DNA of 64,000 nucleotides. Source: VXNJ01 sp965249595 (GTDB lineage Bacteria; Chloroflexota; UBA11872; VXNJ01). The translations under genes were made by a program, and so were the position numbers. Below, piece by piece: positions 16,253 to 25,596 of the stretch (the first letter of the stretch is position 1; the number at the start of each line of letters is the position of its first letter). Location of the stretch: the NCBI GenBank assembly GCA_965249595.1, contig OZ252242.1, forward strand, positions 1,736,001 to 1,800,000. The letters run 5' to 3'. The notes under the pieces were generated by a model. The model had not been told where the DNA came from. It saw nothing but the letters and a program-made list of their open reading frames with translations, and ran no database searches.

Positions 16253-18037
16253 TTACCTGGGTATTACCGGCAGAACGATATACGAAGCGTAGGCCGACGA
16301 GTGATGGATTACCTGGTGGGCTATCTCGAGACGAGCGTCCTGACCGATCGGCGCGCCGGTGTTGAGGTTGCGGTCAAAGCGAGGGAAATTGCTGCTGGAA
16401 ATCTCCACTCGAAGTCGGTGGCCAGCCTGGACGACATGGCTGGTTGCCCAAAGGTCGATCGTGTATTCGTAGACCCGGCCCGGGGTGATGGGCGAGGGTT
16501 CGGATGCTGATGCCCGATATCGGGCCCGGACAATTCCATCCTGCAAGTTTTGGGCATAGCCATCTGGTCTGACGTCCACAAGTTTGGCGGTGAAGTCAGT
16601 GTCTACCGCACTGGATGCAGCAAATAAGCTGACACTGATTGGACCGGTGATTTCCATGTCGCTGTCCAGCGGCTCTGATGTATAGATCAGTACGTCCTGC
16701 CGCTCCTCCACCTCCCGTTGATCTGCGACACCGTAGGGAATGATCAAAGTGTTGCCCCCACGCGTCGGTGCCGGATCGTGAGGATCAAAGACATAGGAGT
16801 CCGGGGCCTCATCGCCCGGAGGATCGATAGAAAGGGACCCGGAGCCGTTAAGGGTGTTGGCCGCACCGTCGGAATGGAGATAGAACCGGGTGTAAATTGT
16901 GCGGGCCAGTGGCCACTCGTTCTCGTATCGCCAGCGGTTCTCGCCCATCACGAACAGATATATCGGCGGATCGTCCAGTATGCCCGTGTCCTGGTCTTTC
17001 AGCCAAAAATCAAACCAGCGCAACAGGTATTCGTGGAGCTCTATGCGGGCGTCGTCACCAAAGTCGATGTCCCCGGCGTCTCCGGAGCTTGACCCAGTGT
17101 ACGGGCGCAGGTGTGCCCAGGGCCCAACTAGTAATTTCTGGTTTTTCCGCGCTAGTTGGCTTCCGCCTTTCTCTCGAATGCCGCTGTACGCGTTCAACGC
17201 CCCTTCCAGGAATATGTCGTACCAGGAAGTGACGTGAAACATCGGGATGGTGATGCCCGACAGATGTCGATTTAGGTTGATACGCCACCAGTAGGGGCCG
17301 TCTCCCTCGTTTGCAAGGTATTCCCGAAAGTACGGTGCCGTTTCTTCCAAAAGGTTCGCCCAATCGCTCAAGGGCAGGTGGCGAAACCATTCTTCGGTCA
17401 GCGGTCGGGCGAAGTTGTCAGCGGGCAGCAGGTACTCTTCGATCTTTTCCAATAGATCGGTGCGGCCCAGGCGCTCCAAAGTGTTGCGCCCTTTATGGAT
17501 GGCATAAGGAACCATCCAACCCCATTCCATTGCTCCGCCGGTGTGGTAAACCCAACTCTGGTGGAAATCGGAAGAAGCGGAGACCGGAGCCATTGCCTGG
17601 AGGTGCGGGGGCAGAGGGTTATTGGTGGCCAACGTGTACTGCGTTGCGCCCATATACGATTGCCCGGTTGTGCCGACTCGTCCGTTGGACCATGGTTGGC
17701 TGGCGGTCCATTCGACGGTGTCGTAACCGTCCTGGACCTCCTGGAAAAGTGGGTCGTAGTCTTCCCCGTCTGATGCGAAGCGGGCGCGGCAGTCCTGGCT
17801 GACAACCACATAACCGCGGCCGGCGAAGTACCACACGGAATGGTCCGGATCATCGACATAAACGTCCTGACCATAGGGACTGCGGGTAATCAGGACCGGA
17901 TATCTACCCGGAGCCTCAGGGCGGACTACATCGCATGCCAAACGAACCCCGTCCCGCATCGGCACCATGACGTTTCGTTCGCGCACCACGCTAGAACTCT
18001 CCGCATATGAGGACACGTCGTGCTCCTGTTCGGCCAT
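16253..18037 (-). CDS. CocE/NonD-family hydrolase (X-Pro dipeptidyl-peptidase S15-like)
   Basis: The 594-aa protein has the family order: an N-terminal VPMRDGVRLACDVVRP strand pair, YPVLITRSPYGQ, the oxyanion region GYVVVSQDCRARFASDGEDY, then the nucleophile elbow VGTTGQSYMGATQYTLA (Ser in GxSYxG). A helical cap follows, then GPWAHLRPYTGSSSGDAGDI and WFDFWLKDQDTGI. The C-terminal jelly-roll (about residues 400-594) has LWATSHVVQAGHRLRVEISS and SSNFPRFDRNLNTG. Relatives hydrolyse esters or acyl-prolyl peptides. There is no signal peptide, so it is probably cytosolic. It stands alone. Confidence 0.92.
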   Translation of the reverse strand: MAEQEHDVSSYAESSSVVRERNVMVPMRDGVRLACDVVRPEAPGRYPVLITRSPYGQDVYVDDPDHSVWYFAGRGYVVVSQDCRARFASDGEDYDPLFQEVQDGYDTVEWTASQPWSNGRVGTTGQSYMGATQYTLATNNPLPPHLQAMAPVSASSDFHQSWVYHTGGAMEWGWMVPYAIHKGRNTLERLGRTDLLEKIEEYLLPADNFARPLTEEWFRHLPLSDWANLLEETAPYFREYLANEGDGPYWWRINLNRHLSGITIPMFHVTSWYDIFLEGALNAYSGIREKGGSQLARKNQKLLVGPWAHLRPYTGSSSGDAGDIDFGDDARIELHEYLLRWFDFWLKDQDTGILDDPPIYLFVMGENRWRYENEWPLARTIYTRFYLHSDGAANTLNGSGSLSIDPPGDEAPDSYVFDPHDPAPTRGGNTLIIPYGVADQREVEERQDVLIYTSEPLDSDMEITGPISVSLFAASSAVDTDFTAKLVDVRPDGYAQNLQDGIVRARYRASASEPSPITPGRVYEYTIDLWATSHVVQAGHRLRVEISSSNFPRFDRNLNTGAPIGQDARLEIAHQVIHHSSAYASYIVLPVIPR

Positions 18038-18275
18038 TTATCTGGGCATTATTACGCAATTGTGCGCGGGCCTGGCCAGCCTCCGCGCGGCCGACCTGAT
18101 CGGCTCCGGAATTGATGGCCGATACGAAGGTCAGTGCCGGTTTGAAAAAAACTCAAGGCGATCAATTTATTGCATATACGATCGAAAGTAAACGACCACT
18201 CTGATCGCTGGATGAGTGGTTCGGAGTATTCTTCATCTCAAATCGACGTCAGTTGAGTATTGGAAACAATTGCAT

Positions 18276-18647
18276 ATGGATCTTGGCGCTTTTTCAATCA
18301 GCCTCGCAGTTGCCGACCTTGAAGCTTCGCGAGAGTTTTATGAACAATTGGGGTTTGAAAAAGTCGGCGGAGACCCTTCCCAAAATTGGCTGATCGTGCG
18401 AAATGGTGACCACACCATCGGCCTATTCCAGGGAATGTTTGAAAAGAACATCCTCACATTCAATCCCGGGTGGGACAAATTCGGCAGTCAGCTCGAATCA
18501 TTCACCGATGTTCGAGAGCTCCAGCGCCGATTGAAGGCCAATGGCATACACATCGCCGACGAAGCCGATGAAAACGGCGTTGGGCCAGCAAATTTCTTGG
18601 CAGTGGACCCAGACGGCAATCCGATCCTGGTCGACCAGCATTGTTGA
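18276..18647 (+). CDS. VOC-family protein (single domain)
   Basis: The 123-aa product from ATG 18276 begins MDLGAFSISLAVADLEASRE, then FYEQLGFEKVGGDPSQNW, TIGLFQGMFEKNILTFNPGW and a final FLAVDPDGNPILVDQH strand. This is one complete VOC module, smaller than the tandem protein near 1.2 kb and not closely similar to it. The C-terminal DPDGNPILVDQH carries the usual metal or ligand-side residues. A GTG 60 bp upstream is possible, but the N-terminal extension is unlike the family. Substrate is unknown. Confidence 0.82.
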   Translation: MDLGAFSISLAVADLEASREFYEQLGFEKVGGDPSQNWLIVRNGDHTIGLFQGMFEKNILTFNPGWDKFGSQLESFTDVRELQRRLKANGIHIADEADENGVGPANFLAVDPDGNPILVDQHC

Positions 18648-18775
18648 CGGCGCTGTTAATCGCAGAGCAGTCGAATAATCAGGCAGCGATAGACCGCCCG
18701 AATTGATTCGGCAGGGCAAGCAAAGCCGCCATTGGAGCGAATACTGATCGCCCTACTATTGGATGCCTCCAATCT

Positions 18776-19285
18776 TTACCCGCGAATTTTTTCCAAAGCC
18801 TCCTGGGCCAACTCTTTGAGATCCGGAATATTCTGGCGGACCCATTCGATTTTTGAAACTGCCCTTGATTCGTGAAATTCGCCAAGCTGCCAAATCACGA
18901 CGTAGGCATAGGAGGGATAGTGGGGTACCTTGGGCCCGAACACCGGATGGTAGTCGGCGGCATGGATCGTCTCGACCCGGGTAAGCAAATCCAGCAGGTG
19001 CATCCTAATTTCCTCTGTATCGGGAGATTCTTTCCAAACTACCCGTACGTAGGAAAGCCCTGAGGCAATTTCAGCCGTCAATATGGGGCCGATCGGGACC
19101 GGATCCTTTTCCGGAGTTCGAAATTGGTGATTTAGGCAATATGTGTAGCCGGGATCCTCGATTGCCTGATTTCGGATTTCGCAATAATGAGGGCCGCGCG
19201 GCACGCGTTCGGCATGCTCACCCTGATCACGATTGGCGCGATTTGACCAACACGTGGCGCAATTGTCGGATCCGCCATTGGGCAT
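18776..19285 (-). CDS. Hypothetical protein with Cys-rich N-terminus
   Basis: The 169-aa product has an N-terminal DNCATCWSNRANRDQGEHAE, then HYCEIRN and YTYCLNHQF. That gives four or five cysteines and histidines (CxxC, C, C) within 55 residues, suggesting a zinc or other metal site. The rest forms a strand-helix domain with DTEEIRMHLLDLLTRVETIH and VPHYPSYAYVVIWQLGEFHE. No known family is recognised. It is convergent with the VOC gene. Transcription would be from the 19.3 kb side, with no obvious partner. Confidence 0.6.
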   Translation of the reverse strand: MPNGGSDNCATCWSNRANRDQGEHAERVPRGPHYCEIRNQAIEDPGYTYCLNHQFRTPEKDPVPIGPILTAEIASGLSYVRVVWKESPDTEEIRMHLLDLLTRVETIHAADYHPVFGPKVPHYPSYAYVVIWQLGEFHESRAVSKIEWVRQNIPDLKELAQEALEKIRG

Positions 19286-19507
19286 AAGTTACTTGGCCTC
19301 GCCGACGTAGCTCACCGGTTTTCGTTCAAATCTACGGCAATTAAGCGCAAGAATCGCCCCTACCGAAGGGAATTGGTCGGCCAAGCCGCGCCTTTTCTGT
19401 CGACGGGCAAATCACGCAGTTCGATTCTTGGAATATTCGTCCAAGCAGGCACTCCATCTCTTGGTGGCGCAGGCAGAGTATTGATAACCCGAAATGTCTA
19501 GCGCTGG

Positions 19508-19540
19508 AAAAATACCTCGTACAGCCGCCAGTAAGGCGGC
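19508..19540 (-). terminator. Probable terminator of the FN3/protease transcript
   Basis: On the minus strand GCCGCC (19535-19540) pairs with GGCGGC (19524-19529) around a TTACT loop, 13 nt past the FN3 stop. A five-T run (19508-19512) comes 11 nt later, somewhat distant. Confidence 0.4.
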
Positions 19541-19552
19541 CACCGGAACTAC

Positions 19553-22500
19553 CTAGTCATTTACCGGAACGGGCACCAGATAAACATCGTAAGCGGCATC
19601 AGTTCCCAACGGCTCGGCGGCGTGAAACGGATCGTGATCGGCGAAATCGGGAACCAGTTGATCTCTGAGAATGTCACCCAACAGGGCGAGTTTTACCGGC
19701 AGCGGATCGCCTGGATGATATTCAAACACCGCCGCCTGGAAATACTGGCGGGTGAATCCATAGGTCGTGCCCTCCGCGTGCAGTCTGCCGTCAAGACGCA
19801 CATCAACCCTGGCATCGGTTTTGGGAAAGCCGAATGCACCCACTCCGCCCAGGTCGTAGAAGAAAGCTGCGAAGCCAACTTCGGCTCCTTCTATTGAGAA
19901 ATCCGATACCTTGTGACCCCAGGGACCAAACGGCTCTCCCGGGTTGGGGTTTAAAATCCCGGGCTCGGTACCCTGGTCCAAAGAGCCACCTACACCACCG
20001 CCGAGAGAGTCCCAGCCCAATCGGCGTTCCACCAGCCAGCCCTGACCGACGTTGTGGAAATCGACTACACCGCGCTGATAGAACTGGGTTAAGGTGCCGG
20101 TTTCCAAAACCAGGACCTCAGAGGTTGGATAACCCCAGCGATCCAATTTTCCGGTGGCTTCATAGTGCGCCAGGAAGTTAGCCTGCACGACAAGGCCATT
20201 GTCAAGCGTTACTGTCAGGTTTGGAATGTTGTGGAGCAGGTCGCTTTTGCCCGGTGCCTGCACCGAGAGGCTGACGGCCACTTCAACGGCGTGGGCAAAT
20301 TCGGGAAGGATCGGATCCGGCGGGACGATCCGCCGCCCACCGCCGCCTCCACCGCCGCCGCTTCTGCTGACGCTGCGGCGCAGCGATGGTCTACCGGATT
20401 GAGAGGGCGACCAGGCGCCGACGCCAGAAGAGTTTTCGGCCCGGATCTGCAGCTCATAGTCGCTGTCGTTGTCAAGTGCCGGGAGAATAACCTCTAGGCG
20501 ACGATCGCCAATCGCCCAGATACTTGACATCAGCGTCCAGGAACCTGGAACATCGGGCGCGCTGGCGAATTTGTGGCGAAGGTCATAGGACTCGACCCGG
20601 GCGCCGCCGTCGGAGGATGGCGGCCGCCAAACGACGGTAAGGAACTGATCTCCCGCCGTCGCGCTGGTGATATTCGGTGCGGTTGGCCGCTGCACAATGG
20701 TGGTTCCGGTCACCGGCTCAGACCGTTCGCCGGCGCCGACCGAATTGCGCGCCCTTAACTCCACGTTGTAGCTGATCCCGTCAGCCAGCCCGAGGAGCGA
20801 GTACTCAAGGCTGCCACCGGTCCAGATACTTCGAACTTCGGTCCAAGAGCTTGCTTGGTCCGGATCTTCATTTTTCTTATAGCGAAGGCCGTAAGCTGTT
20901 ATCGCGCTCCCGCCAGGATCCGTAGGGCTCTGCCAGCTGATCATCAATGTGCGAATTCCACCGATTACCGATTGGATAGCGGGGGGCCCGGGGACGGATA
21001 TCGGTGTTCCGTCGCCAGATTCCGACCAACCACCGGAGCCGGCGATGTTGACGGCGCTAATTTGTACGTCGTAACCAGTCCCGTTGGCTAGACCACCCAG
21101 GGAATAGGCGAGGCGTCTACCGGACCAGACATCTTGAATTTGCGTCCACGATCCGGAAACATCAGGGGCGAGGCTTCTCTTGTGGCGAAGGTGGTAGGTG
21201 GCTATCTCAGCCCCGCCGTCGTCAATCGGCCTTTGCCAGCTGACGATCAAAGTGCGGTTGCCAACTTCGACCGCACTAACGGTTGGAATGCCCGGTATTA
21301 CTACCGGAGTTCCGGAACGCGTTGAGGACCATGGTCCGGGATCCAGCTGAGAATCGGCGCGCACCTGGAGATCGTAGGACGTGCCGTTGGCCAACCCGGA
21401 CAGTGAATACTGTCGGTTCCCGCCGGACAAGATGCCGATAACTGTGGTCCACGAACTTGGGCGGTCCGGATTCCGGCTTCTCTTGTGGCGAAGATCGTAA
21501 TTGGTAATTGGTGACCCGCCGTCGTCCGTAGGGCTGAGCCATTCGACGGTCAATTCCCTGTCGTCAGCGGAAATAGTTCGGATAACCGGTTTTCGTGCAT
21601 TGTCATTGGGCACGCCGCTGCGAGGACTCGACCAGCTTCCGCCGCCCGCCGCATTTACTGCTCTGACCTGCACGTCATAGGGTGTGTCATTGAGCAATCC
21701 GGATAGTGAGTATTCGAGATTGCCGCCGGACCAGATATCGAGCGCCTCTGTCCAGGAGCCTGGCTCATCCGGATCACTGCTCCGCTTTCGACGAAGATCA
21801 TAGCCGGTTACGACAGCCCCGCCGGTGGCTGATGGGCGTTGCCAGCTAATGATGAGTCCCTGGAAATAAGAGACGACTTCAGTGACATTAGGGCGCCCCG
21901 GCACCGTCCTGGGGGTAGCGTCACTGGACGTTGACCAGACACCTTCGCCTTCGGCATTTACCGCTCTGATTTGAATGTCGTAGGCAGTTCCATTGCTCAG
22001 CCCGGAAGAAATCGAAAAATTGAGATTGCCGCCGCTCCAAAAACCCGAAACCAGGGTCCAGGAACCGGGCACGTCGGGGTCAAGGCTTCTTTTGCGTTGC
22101 AGGTCGTAGCCGGTAATTTCAGCGCCGCCGTTATCGCTTGGCTGATTCCAGTACACCGACAATTCCCGCGGTCCGGGTTCGATTTGGCTGATCGTTGGTG
22201 ACCCGGGAACCGTTCTCGGGATACCGTTAGCGGATGTCGACCAAGCGCTGGCGCCAGCGGAGTTGACCGCCCGGACTTGGACGTCATAGGTAATTCCGTT
22301 GTCTATCCCGGTGGAAATCAGGTAGCTACGTTCGCGGATCGGCCAGACCGCAATGATTTCAGTCCAGTTTCGATTCAGATCGGGAGCGCTGCCGCGCTTG
22401 TGCCGAAGGTCATAGCCGGTAATTTCAGCGCCGCCGTTAGCACCCGGGGGATCCCAAAAAACCTTCAGTTTTAGCGGGCCAGGATCAATTTTGCTGATGT

Positions 22501-24652
22501 TGGGTTCACCCGGGACTGTCCTGGGGGTACCGGTCCGGGGCGCGGACCAGGCGCCGTCGCCGCCGGCATTGACGGCCCTGATTTGCACATCGTAGGCAAT
22601 CGAATTTTCTAGTCCGGAGACGGTGTATTCAAATCGACCTCCGGCCGATATCCGATCAATTAGGGTCCACGAGCCTTCAACGTTTGGGTCGCTGCTTTTC
22701 TTGTGGCGGAGGTCAAAGCTGGTAATCGATGCGCCGCCGTTTTGCGAGGGACTTTGCCAGCTGACGGTCAGCAAATTAACACCGGCCTCAACGTCGACAA
22801 TCACGGCCGCTCCGGGTACCGTCCTGGGTGTGCCGTTGCGTGAAAGAGACCAGACGCCGTAATTAACTGCCGTGGCCGCCCTGATTTGAATGTTATAACT
22901 GGTCCCGTTTTCCAACCCGTAGACGGTGGCCTCGAGATCACCGCTCGACCAGGTCCTCAACTCCTCGGTCCAGGAACTCCCCTGGTCTGGGTCGGCACTC
23001 TTCTTGTGGCGAATGTCATAGTGAGTGATCTCGCCACCACCAACGTCGGTTGGGCGTTCCCAGAAAACTTTTAATTGCCGTGGATCGGGATCGATTGCGC
23101 TGATAATTGGCGCCCCCGGCGGTTTTTGCGGCATAGCGCTAAACGAAGTCGACCATGCGCCAAAGCCGGCGGGATTGACCGCCCTAACCTGTAGGTCATA
23201 ACCGGTCCCGTTATCCAAGCCGGCAACGATGGCTTCGAGGTCGCCGTTCGACCAGATGCCGAGATCCTCAGTCCAGGAACTCTCCTGGTCCGGATCGGCG
23301 CTCTTCTTGTGGCGAAGGTCGTAACTGGTGACCGCAGCACCCCCATTAAAAGACGGTCGCCGCCAGCTGATCGTCAGCGTGCCGTCTCCCGGTTTTGCCT
23401 GCCTGATGGTCGGTGCTCCAGGGATAGTTCGCGGCGTACCGATTCGGCTGTCTGACCAATCACCGCGGCCGGCGGCATTGACCGCTAGTATCCCCACCCA
23501 ATACGATTCGCCGTTTTCAAGGCCAGTCAATACCAGGGCGAGTTTTGCGTCGTCGCCGGCGGTCCAAGCAGCCTGCAGTTCCCGCCAAGATCCGGCGACA
23601 TCGGGGTCAATGCCTTTCGATAGACGCAGGTCATATGAAGTTATCGGGGCGCCGCCATCGTTTGCGGGCACCGACCAGATGACGGTCAATCTGCCGTCAC
23701 CGGGCAGCAAGGGGGAAAGCACGGGCTCGCTCGGGTAGGTATACGGCGTGCCCGTCTTTGTCTCTGACCAGGGTCCCGGGCCAACCGAATTTACCCCTCG
23801 CACCTGAGCTTCATAGCTATCGCCGCCCGCCAGCGGAGCGACGATGTGATTCGACCGATAGCCGGCAATATCCTTTTCAATTACCCAATCGGAATCTTGC
23901 CGACCGGAGAAAAGACTTCGACTCCGAACTTCCCAATAATCTACCGGCGCCGTATCTTCGTCGGAATATTCCCAACTGACCTCCAGCGAAGATTGAGCCG
24001 GGGCGACTTTAAATTCGATAGCGATTGATGGAGGATCGATCGGAACCCCTTGGTCTTCAATCCAAAGGCCCGCACCGGCAATGTTTAACGCCCTGATTTG
24101 GACGTCGTATTTGGTGCCGTAGTCCAGTCCAGCAATCTCGTATTTGAGATCGCCGCCGGCCCAAAAGTTAAAAACTTCAACCCAGGCGTCTGCCGGATTG
24201 GGATCTTCGTTGTCCCGATAACGCAGATCGTAACCGGAAACCGCCGAGCCGCCATTGTCAAGCGGGACGGTCCAGCTGAGTTGCAGCAGTTTGATGCCGG
24301 GCTTTATCGAGATGCTCGCCGGCAAGCCCGGGGTAGTGCGAGGGGTTCCTGATGTCGCGTCGGACCAGCGGCCAATTACAGCCCCGCTGACGGCACGTAT
24401 TGACACATCGTATTCGTGTCCGTTGGTTAGTCCGGTGATGGCATATTCGGTGCTCCCAGAACTCCAAATCCCATTGCGCACGGACCAGGACCCGGTCAGG
24501 TCAGGGTCACTACTAAATTTGTGGCGCGAATCAAACCTGGTAACCGTGGGGCCACCCGCTCCCGGCGTCCATTGCACGGTCAAATTGCCGGCTCCGCCGG
24601 TTAACGAATCGATGGTTGGTGAACCGGGGGCATTTTTTGGAGTTCTGCTCAA
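19553..24652 (-). CDS. Giant fibronectin type III repeat protein, C-terminal part of a split S8-protease surface protein
   Basis: The 1699-aa frame contains 14 FN3 repeats of about 95-100 residues. Each starts with a PGxPxI strand, then LTVSW, GG(A/S)xIT(S/G)YDLRHK, a W(S)xG segment, a LxNGTxYDVQIRAVN strand and WS..R.GTPRT. After repeat 14 comes a Gly-rich hinge (SRSGGGGGGGGRR), then a C-terminal domain of about 280 residues with LDRWGYPTSEVLVLE, LTQFYQRGVVDFHN and VGAFGFPKTDARV. The frame is open without a proper start up to about 24745, where a frameshift separates it from the preceding repeats. It probably was one secreted adhesin-like protease of about 2985 aa with the two fragments upstream. 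The ATG at 24652 is not a natural start, so expression is doubtful. Confidence 0.8.
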   Translation of the reverse strand: MSRTPKNAPGSPTIDSLTGGAGNLTVQWTPGAGGPTVTRFDSRHKFSSDPDLTGSWSVRNGIWSSGSTEYAITGLTNGHEYDVSIRAVSGAVIGRWSDATSGTPRTTPGLPASISIKPGIKLLQLSWTVPLDNGGSAVSGYDLRYRDNEDPNPADAWVEVFNFWAGGDLKYEIAGLDYGTKYDVQIRALNIAGAGLWIEDQGVPIDPPSIAIEFKVAPAQSSLEVSWEYSDEDTAPVDYWEVRSRSLFSGRQDSDWVIEKDIAGYRSNHIVAPLAGGDSYEAQVRGVNSVGPGPWSETKTGTPYTYPSEPVLSPLLPGDGRLTVIWSVPANDGGAPITSYDLRLSKGIDPDVAGSWRELQAAWTAGDDAKLALVLTGLENGESYWVGILAVNAAGRGDWSDSRIGTPRTIPGAPTIRQAKPGDGTLTISWRRPSFNGGAAVTSYDLRHKKSADPDQESSWTEDLGIWSNGDLEAIVAGLDNGTGYDLQVRAVNPAGFGAWSTSFSAMPQKPPGAPIISAIDPDPRQLKVFWERPTDVGGGEITHYDIRHKKSADPDQGSSWTEELRTWSSGDLEATVYGLENGTSYNIQIRAATAVNYGVWSLSRNGTPRTVPGAAVIVDVEAGVNLLTVSWQSPSQNGGASITSFDLRHKKSSDPNVEGSWTLIDRISAGGRFEYTVSGLENSIAYDVQIRAVNAGGDGAWSAPRTGTPRTVPGEPNISKIDPGPLKLKVFWDPPGANGGAEITGYDLRHKRGSAPDLNRNWTEIIAVWPIRERSYLISTGIDNGITYDVQVRAVNSAGASAWSTSANGIPRTVPGSPTISQIEPGPRELSVYWNQPSDNGGAEITGYDLQRKRSLDPDVPGSWTLVSGFWSGGNLNFSISSGLSNGTAYDIQIRAVNAEGEGVWSTSSDATPRTVPGRPNVTEVVSYFQGLIISWQRPSATGGAVVTGYDLRRKRSSDPDEPGSWTEALDIWSGGNLEYSLSGLLNDTPYDVQVRAVNAAGGGSWSSPRSGVPNDNARKPVIRTISADDRELTVEWLSPTDDGGSPITNYDLRHKRSRNPDRPSSWTTVIGILSGGNRQYSLSGLANGTSYDLQVRADSQLDPGPWSSTRSGTPVVIPGIPTVSAVEVGNRTLIVSWQRPIDDGGAEIATYHLRHKRSLAPDVSGSWTQIQDVWSGRRLAYSLGGLANGTGYDVQISAVNIAGSGGWSESGDGTPISVPGPPAIQSVIGGIRTLMISWQSPTDPGGSAITAYGLRYKKNEDPDQASSWTEVRSIWTGGSLEYSLLGLADGISYNVELRARNSVGAGERSEPVTGTTIVQRPTAPNITSATAGDQFLTVVWRPPSSDGGARVESYDLRHKFASAPDVPGSWTLMSSIWAIGDRRLEVILPALDNDSDYELQIRAENSSGVGAWSPSQSGRPSLRRSVSRSGGGGGGGGRRIVPPDPILPEFAHAVEVAVSLSVQAPGKSDLLHNIPNLTVTLDNGLVVQANFLAHYEATGKLDRWGYPTSEVLVLETGTLTQFYQRGVVDFHNVGQGWLVERRLGWDSLGGGVGGSLDQGTEPGILNPNPGEPFGPWGHKVSDFSIEGAEVGFAAFFYDLGGVGAFGFPKTDARVDVRLDGRLHAEGTTYGFTRQYFQAAVFEYHPGDPLPVKLALLGDILRDQLVPDFADHDPFHAAEPLGTDAAYDVYLVPVPVND

Positions 24653-24723
24653 CGTGAACGACCACCCGCCGCCGCCAGCGGCGTTTGCCGCCTGGAGTTG
24701 GACATCATAGGAAATGTCGTTGG

Positions 24724-25530
24724 TCAGATTGGATATGTCGTGCCTAAAGATTTTGGGGCGATGTCCCCGGCGTTGTCAACCGGAGTCCAGCGGGAATCCG
24801 CCTTGTCGGTGGCGTCACTGCGGATGTAACGCAGGTTGTAGGCGGTAATCGGCGATCCACCGGTGTCGGTGAGTTCGGCCCAGATCACCTCGATACTCTG
24901 ATCAAAGCCACTGGCCGCGGTGATGCTAGGAGTTCCGGGCGCTCTTCGCGGCGATTCCCGTCTGACCAGGGACCAAAGCCCGGACCCATTGGTGTTTTGA
25001 GCGCGAATTTGGAAGTCGTATTCGATGCCATTGGTCAAACCGCTGCTGACGGTGTGGGTGAGGGCGCCGCTCGACCAAATCGATGCTTCAACGGTCCATT
25101 CGTCATCGGCCCGTTTTTCGGCATCGGCCCTTATGAATCGCAGGTCGTAGGTTGTAACCGGCGATCCACCGGTAACCGTCGGGGCTTGCCAGGTCACGGT
25201 CAGCGATCCGTCGCCGGGCGTGGCCACAGTGATCGTCGGGGACCGCGGAACCGGCGCGGGGGTGCCCGTCTGAGACTCCGACCATGGACCGTCGCTGTTG
25301 AGATTGACCGCTCGAATTTGAACATCGTATTCGATGGTGTTGACAAGCCCGGTCAGTAGATAACGCCGCGCTCCAGAACTCCAGATAATGCTTCCCTCAG
25401 TCCAGTTGCCATCCACGCTCTCGTCGGCATCGGTCCGGATGTGGCGGATATCGTAGGTGAGGATTTCCGATTCATGGTCCAATGGCGAGGGGGTCCACTC
25501 GACACTCAGCGCGGTGTCAGTCGCGGCCAC
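24724..25530 (-). pseudogene. Middle fragment of the split protease/FN3 gene (three FN3 repeats)
   Basis: The frame is continuous with the protease frame through the TAG at 25597-25599. It opens with the last P-domain strand (LNSWAIIA) and an FN3 start (ALGTPTINSV), then a second repeat (PRSPTITVATPGDGSLTVTW) and a third (APGTPSITAASGFDQSIEVI). The third repeat is cut at about 24750, in a CCCCAAAA run: this frame ends SLGTTYPI-stop, while the next frame continues properly with FRHDISNLTNDISYDVQLQA. The nominal start at 25530 is inside the domain. It is not a gene on its own. Confidence 0.8.
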
Positions 25531-25596
25531 CGAGTTGATCGTGGGCGTTCCAAGCGCCCGTTGGTGTCCGCGGGCGATGATCGCCCAGGAATTGAG

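Noticed and set aside
19553..25560. Regular repeats at about 300-bp spacing as a CRISPR or satellite array
   Set aside because: The periodicity is fully explained by FN3 protein repeats in one open frame; no short identical repeats with spacers are present.
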